Assembly: GCA_023421635.1 (NCBI GenBank)
Contig: JAEZSU010000359.1
Coordinates: 1-5,098 of the forward strand
From: Actinomycetes bacterium
Lineage (GTDB): Bacteria > Actinomycetota > Actinomycetes > Actinomycetales > Microbacteriaceae
Direction: 5' to 3'
Length of the DNA stretch: 5,098 nucleotides
The notes beneath the pieces were generated by a model that had not been told where the DNA came from, searched no databases, and saw only the letters and a program-made list of their open reading frames with translations. Of the stretch, positions 1 to 5,098 are shown piece by piece. The translations under genes were made by a program, and so were the position numbers. Each line of letters begins with the position of its first letter. The stretch's first letter is position 1.

Positions 1-1062
1 CACCAGCTCCACGACCATGTCGCGGTGGAGCACCTGCGGATCGCGGAACGTGCGGTCCAGGGTGTTCACCGGCGCGACCGGCACGCCCGCCTCGGTGAGC
101 ACGTCGACCCACTCGTCCGCGGTGCGGGCGAGGAACGCCTCCTCCAGGAGCGGCTCGAGCACGGCGCGGTTGCGGTGCCGGTCCTTCAGCGTGAGGAAGC
201 GCTCGTCGTCGATGAACGCCTCGCGGTCGAGGGCGCGGCACAGTGCCCGCCACATCCCCTCGGTGTTGGCGGTGACCGCGACGTCGATCCCGTCGGATGC
301 GGTGAAGCACCGGTACGTGGGGATCGAGTCGTGCGAACGCCCCTGGGTGCCGGGGGCGACACCGGAGTGGAGGTAGTAGGCCGCCTGGTAGCTGAGGAGC
401 GCGACCTGGCAGTCGAGCATCGAGATGTCGATGTAGTCGCCGTGGCCGGTGCGCCGGCGCTGCTCGAGCGCTGCCAGCACGCCGATCACCCCGTAGAGCC
501 CGGCGGTCAGGTCGCCGACCGGGATGCCGGCGCGCACCGGGGTGCCGCCGCGCTCACCGGTGAGGCTCATGCCGCCCGAGTAGGCCTGCACGATCATGTC
601 GTAGGCCGGTCGGTCCGCGTAGGGGCCGTCCTGTCCGAAACCGCTGATCGCGCACCAGATGATGTGCGGGGCGCGGGCGGAGACCGTCTCGTAGTCCAGT
701 CCGAGTCGCTGCAGTGCGCCGGGGCGGAAGTTCTCCACCACGATGTCGCTGCGGTCGACCAGGTCGAGGACGAGTTCCTTGCCCTCGGGGGACTTCAGGT
801 CCACGACCGCACTGCGCTTGTTCCGGTTCGTGCTCAGGTAGTAGACGCTGTCACCGTCGACGAAGTGCGGCGGCACCGTGCGGGAGTTGTCGCCGATCGG
901 CGGCTCGATCTTCAGCACCTCGGCACCCAGATCCCCGAGGATCTGCGTCCCGAACGGCCCGGAGAGGAATCCGGTGAGATCGAGCACGCGGATGCCGGCG
1001 AGCGGGCCCGCGGGCGCTGCGGCGACGGCGGGATGCTCGGCGGTGGTCTGCGGTGCGGACAT
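1..1062 (-). CDS. CaiB/BaiF family (family III) CoA-transferase, C-terminus cut by window edge
   Basis: Predicted cytoplasmic enzyme that moves CoA from an acyl-CoA donor to a free carboxylic acid, activating the acid for further breakdown. The 354 visible residues run without a stop to the window edge; the family is usually near 400 residues, so roughly 40-50 are missing. Family hallmarks seen: GIRVLDLTGFLSGP (23-36), LGAEVLKIEPPIGD (45-58), NRNKRS (79-84), IVVENFRPG (107-115), SGFGQDGPY (140-148) and PVGDLTAGLYG (181-191). D184 is the likely catalytic aspartate that carries the acyl-anhydride/CoA intermediates in this family. The ATG is supported by GGAAGGA seven bases upstream, and it overlaps the stop of the hydrolase gene by one base (TGATG), suggesting translational coupling. 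As last visible gene of the operon it probably activates the acid made by the upstream dehydrogenases. Family assignment is secure; the acid and CoA donor are unknown. Confidence 0.93.
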   Translation of the reverse strand, partial: MSAPQTTAEHPAVAAAPAGPLAGIRVLDLTGFLSGPFGTQILGDLGAEVLKIEPPIGDNSRTVPPHFVDGDSVYYLSTNRNKRSAVVDLKSPEGKELVLDLVDRSDIVVENFRPGALQRLGLDYETVSARAPHIIWCAISGFGQDGPYADRPAYDMIVQAYSGGMSLTGERGGTPVRAGIPVGDLTAGLYGVIGVLAALEQRRRTGHGDYIDISMLDCQVALLSYQAAYYLHSGVAPGTQGRSHDSIPTYRCFTASDGIDVAVTANTEGMWRALCRALDREAFIDDERFLTLKDRHRNRAVLEPLLEEAFLARTADEWVDVLTEAGVPVAPVNTLDRTFRDPQVLHRDMVVELV

Positions 1063-1790
1063 CAGATGTTCCTTCCGATCACGCGCGCCGGTCCGGCATC
1101 GGCACCGACCACTGCGGTCACGCCGAAGAAGACGTCGACGCGTCCCGGCTCCAGCGCACCGAGGTTGGCCATGTGCTCGGCGATGAGGATGCCGTTGCGC
1201 AGCAGGCGCTGGTGCACCGGCCAGTCGAAGCCCTCGGATCGGCGGTGGGCGGGCAGGTCGGGGGTGGCGGCGTCGATCCCGACGAGCTTGACCCGGTGCT
1301 CGACCAGCCAGTCCGCGGTCGCCACGCTCAGCGACGGGGCGTCACCGTACTCGGGCGTGCCGATCCTGCGGTGCCAGCCGGTGTCGATGAGGACGATGTC
1401 ACCCGGTCCGGGCGCGCCGGCGGAGGCGAGCAGGTGCTCCGGCTCGACCTGGCCGCCGGCCTCGACCGCCACCCGGTAGAGCACGCCGGCACCCATGAAC
1501 CGGTCCAACGGGATCTGGTCGATGGTCGGTCCGTCGACGTAGAAGTGGCTCGGGGCGTCGACATGCGTGCCGTGGTGCACGGCCATGCTCAGGTGCGTGA
1601 CGTTCGCCGGGTCGGCGGGCAACTCCTCGATCTTCTTGATGACCGGGCGCGGGAACGAGGGCGAACGGGACAGGTCCTCGGTCAGCGCGTAGCTGAGGTC
1701 GGCCCAGTCCCCCGCCCCGCCGAAGCGGGCCGGGGGCACGTCGAGCCAGCCGCGGAACGGCCCGCGCAGCTCGGCCAGGGTCGCGGTCAC
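1062..1790 (-). CDS. Cyclase-family metal-dependent hydrolase (kynurenine formamidase-like fold)
   Basis: A 242-residue protein of the cyclase family (PF04199), which includes bacterial kynurenine formamidase and isatin hydrolase. Characterised members hydrolyse amides or ring amides with bound Zn or Mn. The signature HHGTHVDAPSHF is at residues 72-83, giving probable metal ligands H72, H76 and D78 and the likely catalytic H82. H193 and E205, twelve residues apart, fit the second metal-binding pair of the bacterial formamidases. IDTGWH (135-140) is also typical. I chose the GTG start at 1790-1788: it follows GGAG by seven bases and overlaps the alcohol dehydrogenase stop as GTGA. The frame stays open upstream to an ATG at 1931, but that extension of 47 residues is arginine-rich, lies wholly inside the dehydrogenase gene and does not resemble the family. 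Its setting among alcohol and acid oxidation genes argues against tryptophan catabolism; a ring-, lactone- or amide-opening step is possible but unproven. Confidence 0.88.
   Translation of the reverse strand: MTATLAELRGPFRGWLDVPPARFGGAGDWADLSYALTEDLSRSPSFPRPVIKKIEELPADPANVTHLSMAVHHGTHVDAPSHFYVDGPTIDQIPLDRFMGAGVLYRVAVEAGGQVEPEHLLASAGAPGPGDIVLIDTGWHRRIGTPEYGDAPSLSVATADWLVEHRVKLVGIDAATPDLPAHRRSEGFDWPVHQRLLRNGILIAEHMANLGALEPGRVDVFFGVTAVVGADAGPARVIGRNI
1070..1076 (-). promoter_or_regulatory. Ribosome binding site for the CoA-transferase gene
   Basis: GGAAGGA on the minus strand, seven bases before the ATG at 1062-1060. It lies inside the last codons of the upstream hydrolase gene and decides the start of the CoA-transferase. 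Confidence 0.7.
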
Positions 1791-2851
1791 GCCGAGGCTC
1801 CGACCAGCACGTACTTGCCCACGGCGCCGGCGGCGAACTCGTCGTACGCGCGCTGCGCGTCCTCGATCGGGTACTCCGCGGTGACCATGCTCTGCAGCGG
1901 CAACTTGCGGTCGGACGCGACCTGCGCGCACTCGATGAGCTCGGTCTTGCTGAAGGTCCGGGAGCCGATGACGGCGCGCGGTGCGAGCACCACGTCACGG
2001 TCGAAGGGGAGCTCCCAGGTACCGCCGCCGAGACCGGCGAACACGGCCGAACCCTCGAGGCGGGTCGACATCAGGGCGGCGTTGCGGCCGGGCGTCGAAC
2101 CGCTCGTCTCGACGGCGCTGTCCGCACCGTAGCCGTCGGTGAGGTCGCGGACCGCGGCGACGACGTCCACCTCGGTCGGGTCGAGCACCGTCTCGGCGCC
2201 GTACTCGAGTGCCGAGGCGCGTCGTGCGGCGTCGAGGTCGGACGCGATGACCCGGGCGCCGAGGGCGGCCGCGTACATGACGGCGCTGACGCCGACCGGG
2301 CCGAGGCCGACCACGAGGATCGTCTGGCCGTCGATGGCGGGCAGTCGCTTCAGGGCGCCGTAGGCGGTGCCGGTGCCGCAGGCGAGACAGGCGCCCACGC
2401 TCGCGGAGAGGTCCTCCGGCAGCGGCACGAGGGTCTCGGCCGGCACGACCATGTACTCGGCGTGCCCACCATGGGCGTTGCCTCCGTAGCCGAGCATGGT
2501 GGCGCACAGCTGCGGACGCTGCATCTTGCAGTAGATGCAGGAGCCGCATCCGCTGTAGTGGAAGCAGATCGCGCGCATGCCGATCGGCGCCACGTCGTCG
2601 CCGACCTCCGAGCCGCGCTCGACGACGGTACCGACCGGCTCATGACCGGCGATGATCGCCTTCGTCTCGGCCGGGTTCACCGACTGGTACGCGCCGGGCA
2701 CGCCCGGCCGCTTGAAGGTGTGCAGGTCGCTGCCGCAGATGCCGGAGGCGTCGATGCGGAGCACGACGTCCTTCGGCCCGGGCTCGGGCGAGGGGAAGTC
2801 GAGGATGTCGATCTTGTTGTCGCCCAGGAAGACGACACCACGCATGGTCAT
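1787..2851 (-). CDS. Zinc-dependent alcohol dehydrogenase, MDR superfamily
   Basis: A 354-residue cytoplasmic enzyme expected to oxidise an alcohol to an aldehyde or ketone with NAD+. The length is normal for the medium-chain dehydrogenase family. The GroES-like N-terminal part carries GICGSDLH (37-44) with the catalytic-zinc ligand C39, then GHE (69-71) with H70 and E71, and C158 in CGTGTAYG as the likely third ligand. A structural zinc site is formed by C102, C105, C108 and C116. The Rossmann part has GLGPVG (182-187), and D205 at the end of the second strand favours NAD over NADP. The ATG at 2851 has AAGGAG nine bases upstream; the second ATG, two codons on, is less well placed. The gene follows the aldehyde dehydrogenase after 47 bp and overlaps the hydrolase gene by 4 bp. 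It probably supplies the aldehyde for the upstream gene product. Sorbitol- or threonine-dehydrogenase-like substrates cannot be excluded. Confidence 0.93.
   Translation of the reverse strand: MTMRGVVFLGDNKIDILDFPSPEPGPKDVVLRIDASGICGSDLHTFKRPGVPGAYQSVNPAETKAIIAGHEPVGTVVERGSEVGDDVAPIGMRAICFHYSGCGSCIYCKMQRPQLCATMLGYGGNAHGGHAEYMVVPAETLVPLPEDLSASVGACLACGTGTAYGALKRLPAIDGQTILVVGLGPVGVSAVMYAAALGARVIASDLDAARRASALEYGAETVLDPTEVDVVAAVRDLTDGYGADSAVETSGSTPGRNAALMSTRLEGSAVFAGLGGGTWELPFDRDVVLAPRAVIGSRTFSKTELIECAQVASDRKLPLQSMVTAEYPIEDAQRAYDEFAAGAVGKYVLVGASA
1798..1801 (-). promoter_or_regulatory. Ribosome binding site deciding the GTG start of the hydrolase
   Basis: GGAG on the minus strand, seven bases before the GTG at 1790-1788 and inside the final codons of the alcohol dehydrogenase. 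It supports the GTG over the upstream in-frame ATG at 1931. Confidence 0.65.
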
Positions 2852-2860
2852 ATCAGTGGT

Positions 2861-2866
2861 CTCCTT
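2861..2866 (-). promoter_or_regulatory. Ribosome binding site for the alcohol dehydrogenase gene
   Basis: AAGGAG on the minus strand, nine bases before the ATG at 2851-2849. It favours this ATG over the one six bases further in, and is the clearest ribosome site in the window. Confidence 0.75.
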
Positions 2867-2888
2867 GTGTCAGCAGTCGTTCGGATCG

Positions 2889-2900
2889 GACGGCGCCGTC
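2889..2900 (-). repeat. 12-bp perfect palindrome over the aldehyde dehydrogenase stop codon
   Basis: GACGGCGCCGTC is its own reverse complement and overlaps the TGA of the aldehyde dehydrogenase gene. No T-run follows in either direction, so it is not a standard intrinsic terminator. With no loop it would form only a short hairpin. The rest of the 47-bp gap between the two dehydrogenase genes holds the next ribosome site and nothing else recognisable. It may be chance in GC-rich DNA. Confidence 0.4.
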
Positions 2901-4425
2901 AGCGCCCGAACAGCTGCGGGTTGCCGTAGTCGTGCCACACGCTCTTGATCTCGGTGAACTCCTCGACCGCCTCGACGCCGAGTTCGCGGCCGAGACCGCT
3001 CTGCTTCTGGCCGGCGAAGGGCACGTAGTGGTGCGCGGAGCGGTAGTTGTTCACCCAGACGGTGCCGGCGCGAAGGCCGCGGATCATCCGCTGGGCGACG
3101 CCCATGTCACGGGTCCACACGCCGCTGGCAAGGCCGAAGCGGGTGTCGTTGGCGATCGCGAGCGCCTCGGCCTCGTCCTCGAACGGCAGCACGCTCGCGA
3201 CCGGGCCGAAGACCTCTTCGCGCGCGATCTCGCAGGTGTTGTCGACGTCGGCGAAGACGGTCGGCTGGATGAAGAGGCCGCGGTCGAGGTCCTCCGTGCC
3301 GCCGGCGCGGTCACCGCCGGCCATCACGCGGAACCCGTCCTTCTTGCCCGACTCCAGGAAGCCCAGCACCTTCTCGAACTGGGGCAGGTTGGCGATCGGC
3401 CCGAGTTGGCTCTCGGCGTCCATCGGGTCGCCCAGGCGCAGCCGTCCGGCGACCTCCGCCAGTCGAGCGACGAACTCCTCGTAGACCGGCTTCTGCACGA
3501 GGATGCGGGAACCGGCGACGCAGGTCTGCCCGGTCGCGACGAAGATGCCGCCCGCGGCACCGTGCACGGCCTGGTCGAGGTCGGCGTCGGCGAACACGAC
3601 GTTCGGCGACTTGCCGCCGAGCTCCAGCGACGTGCGGGCCAGACGACTGCCCGCCGCCGCCGCGATGCGTGCACCGGTGCCGGTCGAGCCGGTGAAGACG
3701 ATCTTGTTCACGTCGGGGTGGTCGACCAGGGCTGCGCCGACGTCGCCCATACCGGTGACGACGCTCACCACGCCCTCGGGGAGACCGGCCTGCTCGCACA
3801 GCTCGACGAGCTTGATGGTCGAGACGGGGGTGAACTCGCTGGGCTTGATCACGACCGTGCAGCCGGCGGCGAGCGCCGGAAAGAGCTTGAAGCCGAGGAG
3901 GCCGAGCGGCGAGTTCCACGGCGTGATCGCGGCGACCACGCCGATCGGCTGCCGCAGCGTGTAGGTGAACATGTTCGGCAGGCCGGTCTCGATGGTCGCA
4001 CCCTGCACGATCTCCGCCAGCGAAGCGGAGTAGTCGCACTGCTGCACGAACCAGTCCATGCCGCCGCGGGTCTCCCGCAGGAGCTTGCCGTTCTCGAGCG
4101 TCTGGGTCAGGGCGAGATCGTCGGCGTGCTCGGCGATGAGCCCCGCGAGGGTGCGCAGGGTCTTCGCCCGCTGGGCCGGGGTCAGCCGCGGCCAGGGGCC
4201 CTCCTCGAAGGCGCGACGCGCGGCACGGACCGCCTGGTCGACGTCCTCGACGGAGCAGATCGGCACCTCGCCCCACTCCTGCATGGAGAAGGGATCGCGG
4301 ACCTTGAACGTCTCACCGGTGCCACCCTGTCGCCACGTGCCGTCGATGAGCACGTCGTAGCGGCGGTTCAGCGATTCGGGGATTCGGGACTGATACGTCG
4401 TTGTAGTCGTCTGCACGCGAACCAT
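2899..4425 (-). CDS. NAD(P)+-dependent aldehyde dehydrogenase
   Basis: A 508-residue cytoplasmic enzyme of the ALDH superfamily, expected to oxidise an aldehyde irreversibly to a carboxylate. The length is normal to slightly long; the first twenty or so residues are a threonine-rich extension (QTTTTT at 5-10). Catalytic residues are intact: N171 in TPWNSP, K194 in IKPSEFTP, the cofactor loop FTGSTGTG (244-251), the general base E268 in LELGGKSP, the nucleophile C302 in GQTCVAGSR, and E403 in EEVFGPV. FAGQKQSGLGRELG (470-483) is the typical C-terminal signature. It is the first gene of the minus-strand operon, so the operon promoter should lie just upstream in the divergent region. No Shine-Dalgarno sequence precedes the ATG at 4425; a GTG three codons on is an alternative but no better supported. 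Substrate is unknown; the neighbouring alcohol dehydrogenase suggests it receives that enzyme's product. Confidence 0.94.
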   Translation of the reverse strand: MVRVQTTTTTYQSRIPESLNRRYDVLIDGTWRQGGTGETFKVRDPFSMQEWGEVPICSVEDVDQAVRAARRAFEEGPWPRLTPAQRAKTLRTLAGLIAEHADDLALTQTLENGKLLRETRGGMDWFVQQCDYSASLAEIVQGATIETGLPNMFTYTLRQPIGVVAAITPWNSPLGLLGFKLFPALAAGCTVVIKPSEFTPVSTIKLVELCEQAGLPEGVVSVVTGMGDVGAALVDHPDVNKIVFTGSTGTGARIAAAAGSRLARTSLELGGKSPNVVFADADLDQAVHGAAGGIFVATGQTCVAGSRILVQKPVYEEFVARLAEVAGRLRLGDPMDAESQLGPIANLPQFEKVLGFLESGKKDGFRVMAGGDRAGGTEDLDRGLFIQPTVFADVDNTCEIAREEVFGPVASVLPFEDEAEALAIANDTRFGLASGVWTRDMGVAQRMIRGLRAGTVWVNNYRSAHHYVPFAGQKQSGLGRELGVEAVEEFTEIKSVWHDYGNPQLFGR

Positions 4426-4442
4426 CTTGTGTGAGCGCGGAT

Positions 4443-4465
4443 AGAGAGCGCTAAGTCGCCTCTCT
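4443..4465. repeat. Interrupted inverted repeat AGAGAG-N11-CTCTCT
   Basis: Perfect 6-bp arms at 4443-4448 and 4460-4465 with an 11-bp spacer, about 18 bp upstream of the aldehyde dehydrogenase ATG. The size and position would suit an operator, or part of one, for the minus-strand operon. The arms are low in complexity, so chance is possible. Confidence 0.35.
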
Positions 4466-4479
4466 GATCGATCGGATCA
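4465..4479. repeat. 15-bp dyad TGATC-N5-GATCA, candidate operator
   Basis: Perfect 5-bp arms TGATC (4465-4469) and GATCA (4475-4479) flank GATCG. The dyad is centred 47 bp upstream of the aldehyde dehydrogenase ATG and abuts the AGAGAG/CTCTCT repeat. The size is typical for a dimeric repressor such as a GntR- or TetR-type protein. No such regulator is encoded in the window, so the family is a guess. Confidence 0.4.
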
Positions 4480-4502
4480 CACGCGATGATGACCGCAGCG
4501 GC

Positions 4503-4546
4503 GCCCGGCATCCCCCGTACGCGCGCGATCACGCGGGATCCCGGGC
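4503..4546. repeat. Long inverted repeat: 12-bp arms with one mismatch, 20-bp spacer
   Basis: GCCCGGCATCCC (4503-4514) pairs with GGGATCCCGGGC (4535-4546) at 11 of 12 positions; the only mismatch is at the seventh base. The right arm contains most of the perfect 10-bp palindrome CGGGATCCCG (4534-4543). The spacer contains alternating GC and one ATCAC. As RNA on either strand it would form a strong GC-rich hairpin, but no T-run follows. It lies near the middle of the divergent region, fitting an operator, a barrier between the two promoters or an RNA structure in a long 5' leader. Confidence 0.6.
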
Positions 4547-4571
4547 CTGTGCCGCACCCACCGTGCAGGGG

Positions 4572-4608
4572 TCGCCATCACTTCGGTGAGAGCGGATCAC
4601 GGTGGCGA
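4572..4608. repeat. Nested dyads TCGCCA...TGGCGA with an inner TCAC-TTCG-GTGA hairpin
   Basis: The outer arms TCGCCA (4572-4577) and TGGCGA (4603-4608) are exact complements. Inside, TCAC-TTCG-GTGA (4578-4589) would fold as a small hairpin with a stable UUCG-type tetraloop. The same GTGA can instead pair with TCAC at 4597-4600 across seven bases, so alternative pairings exist. It lies about 105-140 bp upstream of the P450 start, suitable for an activator site or a leader structure. Function is not shown. Confidence 0.35.
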
Positions 4609-4697
4609 ATGAACTCCATCACAACCGCGGCCTCACAGTCCCACCGGTGCGCTCCGTACGTTTGAGCCATCCGCCCCGCCGAGTTCGCACACCGAGA

Positions 4698-4701
4698 GAG
4701 G
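4698..4701 (+). promoter_or_regulatory. Probable ribosome binding site for the P450 gene
   Basis: GAGG, at the end of a GAGAGAGG run, lies ten bases before the ATG at 4712. It fits that ATG better than the second ATG at 4718. The match to the consensus is partial. Confidence 0.5.
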
Positions 4702-4711
4702 TAGTCCCGCC

Positions 4712-5098
4712 ATGTCGATGACGACAGAGGTCCGCCCCGCCGACTGGGATCCCACCGTCGCGCCCGTCACTGATGACCCGTTGGCCGCCCAGGAGCGCAT
4801 GCGCACCGAGTGCCCCGCGCCCTGGACCGACAACGGCAACGGGTTCTGGAGCCTGCTCCGGTACGACGACATCGCCGCCGCGGCCATGAACGCCAAGGTG
4901 TTCTCCAGCGAGATCACCCCGCGCTTCAGCGACGGTCGCGTGCCCCCGGTCGAGGTCGACCGTCCGCAGCACACGGTGTTCCGCCGTGCGCTCACCAAGT
5001 ACTTCAAGCCCGAGGCGATCGAGCGACTCGAACCGGTCGCCCACGACCTCGCGGTCAAGCTGCTCGAGCCGCTCATCGCCGCCGGCGGCGGCGCCGTG
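4712..5098 (+). CDS. Cytochrome P450, N-terminal 129 residues (window ends inside the gene)
   Basis: N-terminal third of a soluble bacterial cytochrome P450, a heme monooxygenase that hydroxylates a small hydrophobic substrate using electrons from a ferredoxin. The family is usually about 400 residues. Seen: no signal peptide or membrane anchor; GFWSLLRYDDIAAAAMNAKVFSSE (44-67), matching the usual first beta strands and B helix of bacterial P450s; and DRPQHTVFRRAL (83-94), the C-helix motif in which H87 and R91 (HxxxR) contact the heme propionates. The heme-cysteine loop and I-helix lie beyond the window. The ATG at 4712 is favoured by GAGG ten bases upstream; a second ATG two codons on is possible. 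The minus-strand reading frames over this region lack any family resemblance. Divergent transcription from the dehydrogenase operon suggests shared control and a first oxidation step in the same pathway. The CYP family cannot be assigned from this fragment. Confidence 0.9.
   Translation, partial: MSMTTEVRPADWDPTVAPVTDDPLAAQERMRTECPAPWTDNGNGFWSLLRYDDIAAAAMNAKVFSSEITPRFSDGRVPPVEVDRPQHTVFRRALTKYFKPEAIERLEPVAHDLAVKLLEPLIAAGGGAV

Larger units (their letters stand above)
4476..4622 (+). repeat. Five direct copies of ATCAC
   Basis: ATCAC occurs at 4476, 4528, 4577, 4596 and 4618 on the plus strand, preceded by GG, CG, CC, GG and CC. Two copies read CCATCAC and two read GGATCAC. The spacing between starts is 52, 49, 19 and 22 bp. 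Five copies of a 5-mer in 147 bp is far more than chance would give, although GATC-containing words are favoured in this genome. They may be half-sites of a regulator. Confidence 0.4.
4426..4711. promoter_or_regulatory. Divergent intergenic control region between the operon and the P450 gene
   Basis: This 286-bp non-coding stretch separates the start of the minus-strand operon from the start of the P450 gene, so both promoters should lie here. It holds several dyads and five copies of ATCAC, listed separately. A TACGTT at 4657-4662 fits the loose actinobacterial -10 pattern TAnnnT for the P450, but no convincing -35 lies upstream. I saw no convincing promoter for the minus-strand operon. No tRNA, riboswitch or intrinsic terminator with a T-run was recognised. 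That promoters are present is inferred from gene orientation; their exact positions are not established. Confidence 0.7.

Noticed and set aside
25..1479. Long plus-strand open frame of 484 codons opposite the CoA-transferase and hydrolase genes
   Set aside because: It is antisense to two well-recognised genes, its product resembles no family I know, and long antisense frames are expected in GC-rich codon-biased DNA.
1791..1931. N-terminal extension of the hydrolase to an ATG at 1931
   Set aside because: The extra 47 residues are arginine-rich, lie entirely inside the alcohol dehydrogenase gene and have no family match; the GTG at 1790 has GGAG at the right distance.
1053..2132. Plus-strand open frame of 359 codons across the hydrolase and alcohol dehydrogenase
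   Set aside because: It crosses two real genes on the opposite strand and shows no recognisable domain.
2852..2898. Terminator or internal promoter between the two dehydrogenase genes
   Set aside because: The only dyad there has no loop and no T-run, and no -35/-10 pair is visible; the short gap fits a single operon.
2932..4434. Plus-strand open frame of 500 codons opposite the aldehyde dehydrogenase
   Set aside because: It mirrors a gene with every ALDH catalytic motif in place; its composition (rich in D, R, G, A, H, L, V) is that of a shadow frame.
4657..4662. TACGTT as a firm -10 box for the P450 promoter
   Set aside because: The TAnnnT pattern is loose and there is no matching -35 element; it is kept only as a remark in the intergenic entry.
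4619..5076. Minus-strand open frames opposite the P450 start
   Set aside because: The plus-strand frame has the P450 C-helix motif and a usable ribosome site; the minus-strand frames have no family features.

Overview
The window comes from a high-GC bacterium. Coding DNA is strongly biased to G or C at third codon positions, initiation uses ATG and GTG with AAGGAG/GGAG-type ribosome sites, and the gene content (a soluble class I-type P450 beside an aldehyde dehydrogenase, a zinc alcohol dehydrogenase, a cyclase-family hydrolase and a CaiB-type CoA-transferase) is typical of catabolic islands in Actinomycetota. The phylum is an inference from composition and gene content. No rRNA, tRNA, insertion sequence, CRISPR array or phage gene is visible.

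Layout. Four genes on the minus strand form one compact operon, read right to left: an aldehyde dehydrogenase (4425 to 2899), a 47-bp gap, a zinc-dependent alcohol dehydrogenase (2851 to 1787), a cyclase-family metal hydrolase (1790 to 1062, GTG start, 4-bp overlap with the preceding gene) and a family III CoA-transferase (1062 to 1, 1-bp TGATG overlap, C-terminus cut off by the window edge). A cytochrome P450 gene is transcribed divergently on the plus strand from 4712 and is cut off after 129 residues. Between the two units lies a 286-bp intergenic region (4426-4711). It is rich in dyads: a 12-bp inverted repeat with one mismatch, a 15-bp palindrome with a 5-bp spacer, a second dyad and a repeated ATCAC element. 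It probably holds both promoters and the operators of a regulator encoded outside the window.

How the genes may work together (inference). The P450 would hydroxylate a hydrophobic substrate, the alcohol dehydrogenase would oxidise the alcohol to an aldehyde or ketone, the aldehyde dehydrogenase would form a carboxylate, and the CoA-transferase would convert an acid to its CoA thioester for beta-oxidation-like breakdown. The cyclase-family hydrolase would add a hydrolytic step, such as opening a ring, lactone or amide. The catalytic residues that can be seen are intact in the four minus-strand enzymes, and the heme-propionate motif is intact in the P450 fragment. The substrate cannot be read from this sequence. 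No regulator, transporter, ferredoxin or ferredoxin reductase is present here. I found no unambiguous new system; the most distinctive parts are the gene combination and the structured divergent control region.
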